DNA from: JADJPG01 sp964491875
Lineage (GTDB): Bacteria > Verrucomicrobiota > Verrucomicrobiia > Limisphaerales > JADJPG01
Length of the DNA stretch: 64,000 bases
Assembly: GCA_964491875.1 (NCBI GenBank)
Contig: CAZBIC010000003.1
Location: 1 to 64,000, forward strand
Reading direction: 5' to 3'
In this document: piece by piece, positions 45,898 to 54,983 of the stretch
Layout: each line of letters opens with the position of its first letter
Numbering within the stretch: the first letter of the stretch is position 1
Program-made: the position numbers and the translations under genes
Notes under the pieces: generated by a model
Told to the model about the DNA's origin: nothing
The model's database searches: none
Seen by the model: only the letters and a program-made list of their open reading frames with translations

Positions 45898-48021
45898 CTA
45901 CTTCGGCAGCGCAAAGGCCACGTAGGCATCTCCACTCTTCGTGCCGATCTTCCCGCCGCCACACGCGATGACGACGTATTGGCGGCCGTTGACGGAATAC
46001 GTCGACGGTGTGGCGTAACCGGCTGCCGGCAGCTTCGCCTTCCAGAGCTCCTTGCCGGTCTTGCGGTCGAACGCGCGGAGATGTTCGTCGCGGCTCGCGG
46101 CGATGAAGACGAGTCCGCCGGCGGTCACGACGGGGCCGCCGTAATTCTCGGTGCCGGTTGGCGGGATTCCATTCGCCGTCAGCTCGGGCCATTCACCCAA
46201 CGTCACGCGCCAGCGATACTCGCCGGTGTTCAAGTCGAGCGCGTTCAGCGTGCCCCACGGCGGCTTGATCGCGGGGTAACCATTCGTGTCGAGCCAGCGA
46301 TGGTAGCCGGTCATCGTGTAGGGAATCGTCCCGAGCACATCCACGTCGCCGAGTTCTTCCTTTCGACCCGCGTCGTTGGCCGGCGTCGCAGGCGCGGTGC
46401 CGAGCAGATAATCCACGACAAGCTGGCGTTGGTTTTCGGTGAGGAAATCGAACGACGGCATCACGCCCTTGCCGGTCTTGAGCAGCGCGAGCACGTCCGG
46501 CTTCTTCAGTCGTTGCTCGACGCCGACAAGCGACGGCACGTTCTGCGCCTTGTTGCCCTGACGATCGACTCCGTGGCACGCCGCGCAGATCTGCGTGAAG
46601 ATCGCCTCGCCGGACGCCAATGGTTCAGCGCCTTTGCGTTTGGTTTCCACCATCGTCAACACCCACGGCATTTCGTTGCCGTTTACGTAGAGAACGCCGT
46701 CGGGATCGGTTGCGGCGCCGCCCCATTCTGCGCCGCCGTCGAATCCGGGAAACACAATCGAACCCTCGCGGCTCGGCGGAAGGTAAGGCGTGTGCGGACG
46801 AATCCTCGCGAAGCGTTCGAGCACGTGACGATGCGACTCGGGCGAGATGTCTGTAATGTCGTCGTAGGTGAAGAGCTGGCGGGAGAACGGCGCGGGCGTT
46901 GTCGGTATCGGCTGCGTCGGCCACGCGGATTCGCCCTCGAGATCCGACATTGGCACGGGCACTTCGCGAATCGGGAAGAGCGGCTTGCCCGTCTCGCGAT
47001 GGAAAACGAAGACGTGACCGGACTTCGTCACCTGCGCGACCGCGTCGATGCGTTTGCCGCCGTGAGTGACCGTGAGGAGATTCGGCGGCGCGGGCAGATC
47101 GCGGTCCCACAGATCGTGCCGCACGAGCTGCTGGTGCCAGAGCCGCTTGCCCGTCTTTGCATCGAGCGCGATGAGACAGTTCGCGAAGAGGTTCTGGCCG
47201 ATGCGATTGCCGCCCCAGAAATCGAACGCCGCAGAACCGGTGGGGCAGAAGACGATGCCGCGCTTCTCATCAAGCGCGAAGCCAGTCCAGACGTTCGCCG
47301 CGCCGGTGTATTGATAGGCGTTCGGCGGCCAGGTGTCGTAGCCGAACTCGCCGGGCTGCGGAATCGTGTGGAACCGCCAGGCGAGCTTTCCGGTGCGGAC
47401 GTTGAACGCGCGGATGTGGCCGGGCGCGACGGGAGCGGGGCCTTCGCCAAGGCGCATGCCCATGATCAGGAGATCGCCGTAGAGCACGCCGGGCGTCGAG
47501 GATTGCAGCGAGAGCGACGAGACATCACGACCGAGATCCTTCTTCAAATCAATCGCGCCACCATCGCCGAAGGACGCGACGCGCTGGCCATTGCTCGCGT
47601 TGATGGCGTGGAGGAAATGATCGCACCCGAAGAGAATGCGGCGGTCCACGCCGTCGGCCCAGTAGACGAGCCCGCGATTCACGCCGGCCTTGGTGATGCC
47701 TTTCACGGAAGTGGGATTGAAGCGCCAGATCTCGGCGCCCGTCGCGGCGTTCAGCGCGAAGAGCTGGAGATCGGGCGTGGTGCCGTAGAGCACGCCGTCG
47801 ATGACCAGCGGATTGCACTGAATCTGCGAACGGTTGTTCGTGTCCATGCCGCCGGCGCGATACGTCCACGCGACCTCCAGCTTGGCGACGTTGCGCGGCG
47901 TGATTTGTTTGAGCGTCGAGTAATGGCTGCTGGCCTTGTCGCCGAGGTAGGTGCTCCAGTTTGAATCGGCGGCGCTGGCGACGACCGGCAGGCAGAGCAG
48001 GGCGGGGAGGAGGCGTTTCAT
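45898..48021 (-). CDS. PQQ-dependent dehydrogenase with inserted cytochrome c domain (glucose/quinate type)
   Basis: A 707-residue exported quinoprotein; the signal peptide is MKRLLPALLCLPVVASA. The PQQ beta-propeller shows repeats with W-docking motifs (for example AATGAEIWRFNP, DRKTGKELWKAKL). A cytochrome c insert with C479-A-A-C-H483 splits the propeller. It should oxidise a sugar or alcohol in the periplasm using PQQ and pass electrons to the heme; no PQQ synthesis gene is in the window. The ATG at 48021 is 4 bp after the prepilin-like gene's stop. It is the last gene of the comM-deoC-pilin run. Confidence 0.92.
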   Translation of the reverse strand: MKRLLPALLCLPVVASAADSNWSTYLGDKASSHYSTLKQITPRNVAKLEVAWTYRAGGMDTNNRSQIQCNPLVIDGVLYGTTPDLQLFALNAATGAEIWRFNPTSVKGITKAGVNRGLVYWADGVDRRILFGCDHFLHAINASNGQRVASFGDGGAIDLKKDLGRDVSSLSLQSSTPGVLYGDLLIMGMRLGEGPAPVAPGHIRAFNVRTGKLAWRFHTIPQPGEFGYDTWPPNAYQYTGAANVWTGFALDEKRGIVFCPTGSAAFDFWGGNRIGQNLFANCLIALDAKTGKRLWHQQLVRHDLWDRDLPAPPNLLTVTHGGKRIDAVAQVTKSGHVFVFHRETGKPLFPIREVPVPMSDLEGESAWPTQPIPTTPAPFSRQLFTYDDITDISPESHRHVLERFARIRPHTPYLPPSREGSIVFPGFDGGAEWGGAATDPDGVLYVNGNEMPWVLTMVETKRKGAEPLASGEAIFTQICAACHGVDRQGNKAQNVPSLVGVEQRLKKPDVLALLKTGKGVMPSFDFLTENQRQLVVDYLLGTAPATPANDAGRKEELGDVDVLGTIPYTMTGYHRWLDTNGYPAIKPPWGTLNALDLNTGEYRWRVTLGEWPELTANGIPPTGTENYGGPVVTAGGLVFIAASRDEHLRAFDRKTGKELWKAKLPAAGYATPSTYSVNGRQYVVIACGGGKIGTKSGDAYVAFALPK

Positions 48022-48025
48022 GCGA

Positions 48026-48739
48026 TCAATTGTTGGCGGAGATTCGTGCGTCGCGCCAGAAGCCGGCGCTGAAATCGAGCATCAGGCGGTTGCGACCGCT
48101 GGCGTGCGCGGCGCGTCCAGAAAGCGCGGGAGACACGGAGGGGATGGTGTTCGGAAAATAAACATCGACGACGAGTTCGACGTCCGAGAACGACGACGGC
48201 TGGCCGACGGTGGGATTGTTCGCAGTGCGAAGATCCGTCAACGCCGATTCCGGCGTCTTGCCCCAGAAGTTGTCGAGCGGCACGGGTGACGTCTCACGAT
48301 CAAAGCGCCAGAGCCAGTAACTGGTCGCCGAATCGTTCAGGCCGGGACGGGAAAGCTGGGTGACTTGTGGCGCTTCACGCAGACGCGAAGTGGCGACGGC
48401 GGGACACATCCAGACGGTGTCATTGCCGAGCTGGTTGCTCAAAACCACGGCGGCCCAGCCGGCGCGGGGATCGGAGGGTGGCCAGTCGGACCAAGGGCGG
48501 TAACCGAGCGAGGACTTCAGATCGCGGCGATCAGGAAAGCGATCGTTGCTGTCATCGAGATGCAGGGCAAACGCGAACCCGATTTGTTTCAAGTTCGATA
48601 GACAGACGGATTGCCGCGCCTTCTGCTTCGCCTTGCCCAGCGCAGGAAGAAGCAGGGAAGCGAGAATTGCGATGACAGCGATGACGACCAGGAGTTCGAT
48701 CAGCGTGAAGCCGCGTTTGGTTCGAGAGGCTAAGTTCAC
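48026..48739 (-). CDS. Type II secretion/type IV pilin-like (prepilin) protein
   Basis: A 237-residue protein with a class III signal KRG|FTLIELLVVIAVIAI and the ILASLLLPALGKAKQKAR helix seen in many PVC prepilin-like proteins; the prepilin peptidase would cut after the Gly. The start is GTG at 48739, since no ATG lies near. The rest is a short head domain, with a C-terminal segment LMLDFSAGFWRD typical of these proteins. It is located 20 bp after deoC. Whether it makes a pilus or a secretion pseudopilus is unknown; dozens of paralogues per genome are common. Confidence 0.85.
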   Translation of the reverse strand: MNLASRTKRGFTLIELLVVIAVIAILASLLLPALGKAKQKARQSVCLSNLKQIGFAFALHLDDSNDRFPDRRDLKSSLGYRPWSDWPPSDPRAGWAAVVLSNQLGNDTVWMCPAVATSRLREAPQVTQLSRPGLNDSATSYWLWRFDRETSPVPLDNFWGKTPESALTDLRTANNPTVGQPSSFSDVELVVDVYFPNTIPSVSPALSGRAAHASGRNRLMLDFSAGFWRDARISANN

Positions 48740-48759
48740 GCTGCGAACGTTGCCCGGTC

Positions 48760-49554
48760 TCAATACCCGCCCGCGCCGATGCCTCCAGACTTGCCTTCGA
48801 TCTTCTGTCCGGCCTTCTCGGCGGCTTCGCGGCGACGATACTCGTCGAGCATCGCGGCGGTTGCGGTCGCGCCGCAACGGGAACCGCCGAGATCGCGGAC
48901 TTTGATCAGGCCATCGAGATCGCGGACGCCACCGGCGGCTTTCACCTGGACCTTCGCGGAGACGCTTGCGCGCATGAGGGCGAGATCGTGTTCGGTCGCG
49001 CCCTTGTAATTGTAGCTGCCATCGGCTTGCTTCACGAACCCGTAGCCGCTGGACGTCTTCACCCAATCCGCGCCGGCTCGCTCGCAGAGCTGGCAGAGCT
49101 TCTTCTTGAAGTCATCGCTGCTCAGGCCGGCGCCGCCCTTGGTGAGGTAATCGTTCTCGAAAATGACTTTCACCTTCGCGCCGTGCTTGTGTGCCTCGTC
49201 GCAGACGGCTTTCACGTCGCGCTCTACGAAATCCCAGTCGCCACCCAACGCCTTGCCGATGTTGATGACCATGTCGATCTCCACGGCGCCGTCCTTGCAG
49301 GCGAGCTCGGTTTCGTAGCGCTTCGATTCGGTGGTCGAATTGCCGTGCGGAAAGCCGATGACTGCGCCGACGAACACGCCCGTGCCCTTCAGCAGCTCCG
49401 CCGCACGCTTCACGGCGTAGGGCTTGATGCAGACGGACGCGACGCCGTATTTCGCGGCGACCTTGCACCCGTCCTCCAGCTCCTGATCGGTCATGGTCGG
49501 GTGCAGCAGCGAATGATCGATCATCTTCGCCAGCTCTTCGTAGGTGTATTTCAT
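48760..49554 (-). CDS. deoC: Deoxyribose-phosphate aldolase
   Basis: A 264-residue class I aldolase that converts 2-deoxyribose 5-phosphate to glyceraldehyde 3-phosphate and acetaldehyde in nucleoside salvage. The Schiff-base Lys is K166 in WVKTSSGYG, a second active-site Lys is in VKAAGGVRDL, and the catalytic Asp lies in EIDMVINIG. The ATG at 49554 was chosen to match the known N-terminus (MKYTYEELAKMIDHSLL); an alternative start is upstream at 49575. It starts 11 bp downstream of comM and is followed by the pilin-like gene 20 bp later. Confidence 0.95.
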   Translation of the reverse strand: MKYTYEELAKMIDHSLLHPTMTDQELEDGCKVAAKYGVASVCIKPYAVKRAAELLKGTGVFVGAVIGFPHGNSTTESKRYETELACKDGAVEIDMVINIGKALGGDWDFVERDVKAVCDEAHKHGAKVKVIFENDYLTKGGAGLSSDDFKKKLCQLCERAGADWVKTSSGYGFVKQADGSYNYKGATEHDLALMRASVSAKVQVKAAGGVRDLDGLIKVRDLGGSRCGATATAAMLDEYRRREAAEKAGQKIEGKSGGIGAGGY

Positions 49555-49565
49555 GGCGGGAGTTT

Positions 49566-51092
49566 CTATCCCCAAATCTGGCGGTCAAGCGAACGATACT
49601 GAATCGCCTCGCTGACGTGCTCGGAGTTCACCGCATCCGCCCCGGCGAGATCGGCGATGGTGCGCGCGACTTTCAGAATGCGATCGTAGGCGCGGGCGCT
49701 GAGATTCATCTCGGTCATCGCCATCTTGAGCAGGTCGAGCGTCCCTTCATCGAGCGCACAGTGCGCCTTCAATTCCTTCGTGCCCATGCGGGCGTTGCAG
49801 GTCACGCGCGGCCTGCCGGCGTAGCGCTTCTGCTGGCGGGTGCGCGCGGCGATGACACGCTCGCGGATCTGTGCCGAGCTTTCGCCCGTGCGCTCGGCGG
49901 CCATCTCGCGGAACTTCACCTGCGCCACCTCGATGTGCAGATCCACGCGGTCCAGCAGCGGACCCGAGATGCGGCCGAGATAATTTTGAATCTCGCGCGG
50001 CGAACATTTCGATTCGTGCGGCATCTTGCCGTCGGGCGTCGGGTTCATCGCGGCGACGAGCATGAACTGTGCGGGAAAGGTCATCGTGCCGGCGGCTCGC
50101 GAGATGGTGACATAACCTTCCTCCAGCGGCTGGCGCATGGTTTCCAGCACACTGCGTTTGAACTCCGGCAGCTCGTCGAGGAACAGCACGCCGTTGTGAG
50201 CGAGCGAAATCTCCCCGGGCGTCGGATTGATGTTGCCGCCGAGCAAACCGGCGTCGCTCGCGGTGTGATGCGGTGCGCGGAAGGGACGTTGCGTGATGAG
50301 TGCCTGGCCGGGCGAGAGCAGACCGACGATGCTGTGAATCTTCGTCGTCTCCAGCGCTTCTTCGAGCGTGAGCGGCGGGAGAACGGTGGCGAGTCGTTTC
50401 GCGAGCATCGACTTGCCGGTGCCGGGCGGGCCGATGAGCAGAATATTGTGGCCGCCAGCCGCGGCGATCTCGAGCGCGCGCTTCACCGATTCCTGCCCCT
50501 TTACGTCAGCGAAATCATTTTCGTCATCGCTGCGGTGGGCGAAAAGGCCGTCGAGGTCCACCTTGGTGGCGGCGAGCTTCGTTTCGCCTTCGAGGAAGCT
50601 CGCGGCTTCGCGGAGATTCCGGATGGGGAACACCTTCAGGCCATCGACCACGGCGGCTTCTGGCGCGTTCTCCGCCGGCACGAGCACGCCGATCTTTCCC
50701 TCCGCGCGGGCGCGTAAGGCAATCGGGAGCACGCCCTTCACGGGACGCACCGCGCCGGTGAGCGCGAGTTCGCCGACCATGACGAAGTTGTCGAGCTGAT
50801 CAGTTTCGAGCTGTTCGCTGGCGGCGAGCATGCCGATGGCGATGGGAAGATCGAAGCTGGGGCCTTCCTTCTTCACGTCGGCGGGCGCGAGGTTGATGGT
50901 GGTTTTGCCCATCGGGAATTTGTAGCCGGAATTCGACAGCGCGGTACTCACGCGATCGCGTGATTCGCGCACCGCGGCGTCGGGCAGCCCGACAATCACG
51001 ATGATGGAATCACCCCACCCCGAATTCACCTCAACCTCGACTGCAAACGCTTCGATGCCAGTGACGGCAGCGGAACAAACCTTGGCCAGCAT
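49566..51092 (-). CDS. comM: ComM/YifB-family Mg-chelatase-like AAA+ ATPase
   Basis: About 508 residues, cytoplasmic. ComM-type proteins promote branch migration during natural transformation. The N-terminal ChlI-like domain begins MLAKVCSAAVTG, then the AAA+ core has Walker A GPPGTGKSML, Walker B VLFLDELPEF and the sensor region. The ATG at 51092 is preferred over GTG/ATG codons upstream. It is the first gene of the run comM-deoC-pilin-PQQ (gaps 11, 20 and 4 bp) and is divergent from the lipoprotein gene. Confidence 0.93.
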   Translation of the reverse strand: MLAKVCSAAVTGIEAFAVEVEVNSGWGDSIIVIVGLPDAAVRESRDRVSTALSNSGYKFPMGKTTINLAPADVKKEGPSFDLPIAIGMLAASEQLETDQLDNFVMVGELALTGAVRPVKGVLPIALRARAEGKIGVLVPAENAPEAAVVDGLKVFPIRNLREAASFLEGETKLAATKVDLDGLFAHRSDDENDFADVKGQESVKRALEIAAAGGHNILLIGPPGTGKSMLAKRLATVLPPLTLEEALETTKIHSIVGLLSPGQALITQRPFRAPHHTASDAGLLGGNINPTPGEISLAHNGVLFLDELPEFKRSVLETMRQPLEEGYVTISRAAGTMTFPAQFMLVAAMNPTPDGKMPHESKCSPREIQNYLGRISGPLLDRVDLHIEVAQVKFREMAAERTGESSAQIRERVIAARTRQQKRYAGRPRVTCNARMGTKELKAHCALDEGTLDLLKMAMTEMNLSARAYDRILKVARTIADLAGADAVNSEHVSEAIQYRSLDRQIWG

Positions 51093-51441
51093 GGCCGGGA
51101 TTGTATGTGCGAGGAGGGTGGGATCTGCAATCTGGTTTTTCTGCGCGGACGTCGTCATTCGTAGCGGCATCAGGGCTAAATGACCGGCAGAGAGAATATG
51201 GATACGAGGTTACGAGCCGCCCGGTGTTCCAACTTGCATGACGGAGCTGCGAGGTGCGCTGCGTCCGGCGATGCCCGTTTCACGATGAAGGCAGTGCTTT
51301 AGATTTTGCGCTGGGAGAAACGTTTTTCCGAGTGGTGCGATGAGGGGAGGGAGGGCCGTTGGAGACAATGAGACTGCCCACCCCCGCGCCTGGCGATAAT
51401 TCCAACTCGCCCGTTGCGTCTGATTCATGCAGGGTGCGGGC
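51093..51441. other. Gene-free divergent intergenic region
   Basis: These 349 bases separate comM (-) from the lipoprotein gene (+). They should contain both promoters. I see no tRNA, hairpin or repeat that I can support. Confidence 0.5.
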
Positions 51442-51873
51442 ATGTGGACGAAGCTCGCAGTGCTGGTATTGGCCGTAGCATTGGGCGGTTGCGCAGCGGC
51501 GCCGTTGTTGCCGACGGCGACGTCGTTGTTGAACGGCCCGGCGAACTCAGATTTTCACAGCGGTACTGCGATTCACCTCGAACGGGCGAATTTCGTGACG
51601 GTGAAGACGAATGTTGTCGGTCAGGCGAGGGGGTGGTCGTTGTTCGGAGTCTTGACGATGGCTCCCGCGCGCCTGGGGACAGCGATGGACCGATTGTACA
51701 TCTCGGCGGAAATGCAGGCGGGACGTCCGCAAACCCTCGCAAACGTAATGGCGGAACGGTCGAGCTCTTTCTACATCTTGTTCTCCGTGCCGCGGGTGAC
51801 GGTGCGGGCGGACGTGGTGGAATTCGTGCCGAAGGAAAGTGCCGGGAAATCCGACGATGGCAGCCGGCCTTGA
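51442..51873 (+). CDS. DUF6567-like lipoprotein
   Basis: A small lipoprotein of about 143 residues with a lipobox near residue 17 (AVALGGC), so it is anchored to a membrane by a lipid on that Cys. The mature domain (GQARGWSLFGVLTMAPARLG, then ERSSSFYILFSVPRVTVRADVVEF) matches what I recall of DUF6567 proteins, whose function is unknown. The ATG at 51442 follows AGGG; an in-frame ATG at 51427 adds five residues. Confidence 0.75.
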   Translation: MWTKLAVLVLAVALGGCAAAPLLPTATSLLNGPANSDFHSGTAIHLERANFVTVKTNVVGQARGWSLFGVLTMAPARLGTAMDRLYISAEMQAGRPQTLANVMAERSSSFYILFSVPRVTVRADVVEFVPKESAGKSDDGSRP

Positions 51874-51944
51874 ATGGCTGTGTTCACGAACTGTTGCCTG
51901 CGTTCTTGTTCTGCCGAGCCGGACCTTGGTAGACTGCGCGTCGC

Positions 51945-53897
51945 ATGTTGACTCTTTCTGGCATCACGAAGGCATACGGCGGCCGCACTTTGTTCGCGGA
52001 CGTAACGCTGCAAATCAATCGCGAGGACCGCATCGGCCTCGTCGGTCCGAATGGCGCGGGCAAGACCACGCTCTTTTCCATGATGCTCGGCGAAGGCTCG
52101 CCCGATGCCGGCGAAGTCATGACCGAGCGCAACGTCAAGATCGGCTACCTGCCGCAGGAGAGCGCGCCCATCGCCGACGAAACAGTCATCGAGCTGGCCA
52201 CCGCCATCTCGCCGGAGTTCGTGAAGCTTCGCCGGGTCATCAAGGCGTGGGAACTGGACCATCCGATTGAAGCCCAGCATTCCGAGGACATCCACGACAA
52301 CATTCACGACCGCTACAACGAGCTCGATGGCTATCGCATCGAGGCCAAGGCGAAGCAGATCCTCGCCGGCCTGAGCTTTCGCGAAAAGGACTTCGACCGG
52401 CCGGCGCGTGAGATGAGCGGCGGCTGGGTGATGCGCGCGCATCTGGCGCGATTGCTCACGCAGGAACCGGATCTCCTGATGCTCGACGAACCGACGAACC
52501 ATCTCGATCTCGACGCGCTCATCTGGTTCCAGGGCTATTTGCAGGGATACCCCGGAGCCATCCTCGTCATCTCGCATGATCGCGAGTTCCTCAACAGCCT
52601 GGTCGACAGCATTGTCGAGATTCGCCAGAGCAAGCTCATGCGTTATCGCGGCAATTACGACGAGTTCCTCATTCAGCGCGAGGCCAGCGAAGCCCAGCTC
52701 CTCTCGGCCTACAAGAACCAGCAGCGCGAGATCGCGCACATGATGGATTTCGTGAACCGCTTCCGCGCGAAAGCCTCGAAGGCCGCGCAGGCGCAGAGCA
52801 AGCTCAAGGCGGTCGAGCGCATGGACAAGATCGAGGCGCCCATCGACGACAACGCGAAGGTCAGCTTCTCGTTTCCGCAGCCGCAGCGGAGTGGCCAGCG
52901 CGTCATCCGGCTGGAAGGCATTCATCAGGCCTACGGCCAGAACGTCGTCTATCGCGGACTCGACTTCGAAGCCGAGCGCGGCCAGCGCATCGTGCTCGTC
53001 GGGCCGAACGGCGCGGGCAAATCCACCTTGCTGAAGATTCTCGGCGACGCGATCAAGCCGCAGGCCGGCACACGGGAGCTCGGGCATAACGTCAAGTCCG
53101 GTTATTACTCGCAGTATCGAGTCGAGATGCTCGATCCGTCGCGCAGCGTGCTGGATGAAGCGCTCGACACGCCGCAGCGCGTCACTGAGCAATCCGTGCG
53201 GACCTTGCTCGGCAGCTTCCTGTTTCGCGGCGATGACGTGTTCAAGAAAGTCAGCGTGCTCAGCGGCGGTGAGAAGAGCCGTCTCGCGCTGGTGAAACTG
53301 TTGCTTGATCCGCCGAACCTTCTGCTCATGGACGAGCCGACGACGCACCTCGACATGAACAGCATCGACGCGCTGATTTATGCGCTTGGTCAGTTCGAGG
53401 GCACGCTCATCTTCATCAGCCACGACGTTTACTTCATCCGCGCGCTGGCCAAGCACGTCATCCACATCAACGCCGGTGTACTCACGCCTTATGCGGGCGA
53501 CTACCAGTATTACCTCGACAAGACCAAGGCCGTCTCCGCCCGCGAAGCGTTGACAGCCGGGGCCAAGGCCGAGGCGAAAGTCGTCGTGCAGGCGAAATCG
53601 AACGTGGACCGCAAGGAACAGAAGCGTCTCGAGGCCGAGCAGCGCCAGGCGCGCTCCGGCAAGCGCAAGGGCCAGCAGCAGCTCGTGTATCAGCTGGAGA
53701 AGAAAATCCAGGAACTGGAGCAGCGCCAGGCCGAGCTCACCGCCGAGCTGGAGAAGCAGGAAACCTACGACAGCCCGGGCCGGGCCGTGGTGGTGAACCG
53801 CGAGCTGGTGGAAGTGCAGGATGAGCTGGCCAAGACCACCACCGCGTGGGAAGAAGCTGAGATCAAGCTCGCCGCCATCGACGCTGCGAATCCATGA
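51945..53897 (+). CDS. ABC-F family ATPase (Uup/EttA-like)
   Basis: A 650-residue cytoplasmic protein with two ABC domains. Walker A motifs are GPNGAGKTT (about residue 34) and GPNGAGKST; signatures MSGGWVMRAHLA and LSGGEKSRLALVK; Walker B LLMLDEPTNHLD and LLLMDEPTTHLD. Members lack membrane segments and act on the ribosome or in translation control. A charged coiled-coil C-terminal domain (about 540-640) resembles that of Uup. The ATG at 51945 (MLTLSGITKAYGG) starts directly at the first domain. The stop overlaps the pdxA start by 4 bases. Confidence 0.94.
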   Translation: MLTLSGITKAYGGRTLFADVTLQINREDRIGLVGPNGAGKTTLFSMMLGEGSPDAGEVMTERNVKIGYLPQESAPIADETVIELATAISPEFVKLRRVIKAWELDHPIEAQHSEDIHDNIHDRYNELDGYRIEAKAKQILAGLSFREKDFDRPAREMSGGWVMRAHLARLLTQEPDLLMLDEPTNHLDLDALIWFQGYLQGYPGAILVISHDREFLNSLVDSIVEIRQSKLMRYRGNYDEFLIQREASEAQLLSAYKNQQREIAHMMDFVNRFRAKASKAAQAQSKLKAVERMDKIEAPIDDNAKVSFSFPQPQRSGQRVIRLEGIHQAYGQNVVYRGLDFEAERGQRIVLVGPNGAGKSTLLKILGDAIKPQAGTRELGHNVKSGYYSQYRVEMLDPSRSVLDEALDTPQRVTEQSVRTLLGSFLFRGDDVFKKVSVLSGGEKSRLALVKLLLDPPNLLLMDEPTTHLDMNSIDALIYALGQFEGTLIFISHDVYFIRALAKHVIHINAGVLTPYAGDYQYYLDKTKAVSAREALTAGAKAEAKVVVQAKSNVDRKEQKRLEAEQRQARSGKRKGQQQLVYQLEKKIQELEQRQAELTAELEKQETYDSPGRAVVVNRELVEVQDELAKTTTAWEEAEIKLAAIDAANP

Positions 53898-54907
53898 GTG
53901 CTGCCGGTTCCCGAAACTGTCCCATCGCCATCGCCCTCGGAGACGCGGGGGGAATCGGGCCGGAAGTGGCGCTCAAAGCGGTGGCGGCCGAACTGTCGGT
54001 GGATGAATCGCGTTATCTGCTCGTCGGCGATGAGTCGCTGGTTCGTTCGCTGAACGAACAGCTGGGCTTTGGATTGGAAATCCGTTCGTCGACGGAAGCG
54101 AAACCGACGGAACGCATCACGGTCTTCAGCCCGCTGCCTGCCACGGTTCCCCATTCAGTACTTCGTAATCCGCATTCAGCCGAGGCGGCGCGGGCTGCCA
54201 TCGCATGGCTTAAGCATGGCGCGGAGCTTTGCCTGCGTGGCGAGGCGGCGGCGTTGGTCACAGCTCCGGTGAACAAGGAGTCGATCATCAAGTCGGGCGA
54301 ACGCGATTTCGTCGGTCAGACGGAGCTGCTCTCCGCGATCGCCGGCACAGACCGCACCGCGATGATGTTGCTGGGTTGCGATGATCGGCAGCGCTGGTTG
54401 CGCGTGGCGCTGGCGACGATTCATGTCCCGATTGCGCGAGTCGCGTCTTCGCTCAAGCGGGAGAAAATTGAACTCGTGATCGAGCTGGCGGCGAAGGCGT
54501 GTCGGGATCTCGGGTTGCCGCGGGCGCGCGTGGCAGTATGCGGGTTGAATCCGCACGCCGGCGAGGGCGGCAAGATCGGCGATGAGGAGATCACGATGAT
54601 CGTGCCGGCCGTGGAGGCGATGCGAAGCTGGGGGATCGACGTCGTGGGGCCGCTCGCGGCGGACACGTTGTTTCACTACGCGTTCCGTGGCGACTACGAT
54701 GCGGTGGTGGCGATGTATCACGACCAAGGTTTGGTGCCGCTGAAGATGATTGGCTTCGACACGGGTGTGAACTGGACGCTCGGGCTGCCTTTCGTCCGCA
54801 CGTCGCCGGATCACGGCACGGCATACGACATCGCAGGCCGAGGCATCGCTAATCCTTCCAGTATGATTGCGGCGCTCCGGCTGGCGAAGAAGCTTGCGCG
54901 TGGGTAG
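53894..54907 (+). CDS. pdxA: 4-hydroxythreonine-4-phosphate dehydrogenase
   Basis: A 337-residue NAD-dependent enzyme of pyridoxal 5'-phosphate synthesis. Conserved segments include GDAGGIGPEV, VTAPVNKESI, CGLNPHAGEGG, AMYHDQGL, and GLPFVRTSPDHGTA. Two of the three metal-binding His of E. coli PdxA are present (in LATIHVPI and AMYHDQG); the third, in GHTE, is replaced by Gln142 (GQTE). That substitution is noteworthy, but the rest of the sequence is typical. It overlaps the ABC-F gene by 4 bases, so translation is coupled. Confidence 0.93.
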   Translation: MSAAGSRNCPIAIALGDAGGIGPEVALKAVAAELSVDESRYLLVGDESLVRSLNEQLGFGLEIRSSTEAKPTERITVFSPLPATVPHSVLRNPHSAEAARAAIAWLKHGAELCLRGEAAALVTAPVNKESIIKSGERDFVGQTELLSAIAGTDRTAMMLLGCDDRQRWLRVALATIHVPIARVASSLKREKIELVIELAAKACRDLGLPRARVAVCGLNPHAGEGGKIGDEEITMIVPAVEAMRSWGIDVVGPLAADTLFHYAFRGDYDAVVAMYHDQGLVPLKMIGFDTGVNWTLGLPFVRTSPDHGTAYDIAGRGIANPSSMIAALRLAKKLARG

Positions 54908-54983
54908 CGGCAACGCGACGGCTGGTTTGGAAATTCCTTCGCAATGATCGCGCCGCGTGGTTATCTCTCGCTCCATTGACGTG

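Noticed and set aside
45979..47964. 661-codon open frame on the plus strand within the quinoprotein gene
   Set aside because: Antisense shadow of the PQQ dehydrogenase; no motif or signal, and unlike any family.
51771..53465. 564-codon minus-strand frame opposite the ABC-F gene
   Set aside because: Shadow of a highly conserved ABC-F gene; its composition is Arg/Asp/Ala-biased with no domain.
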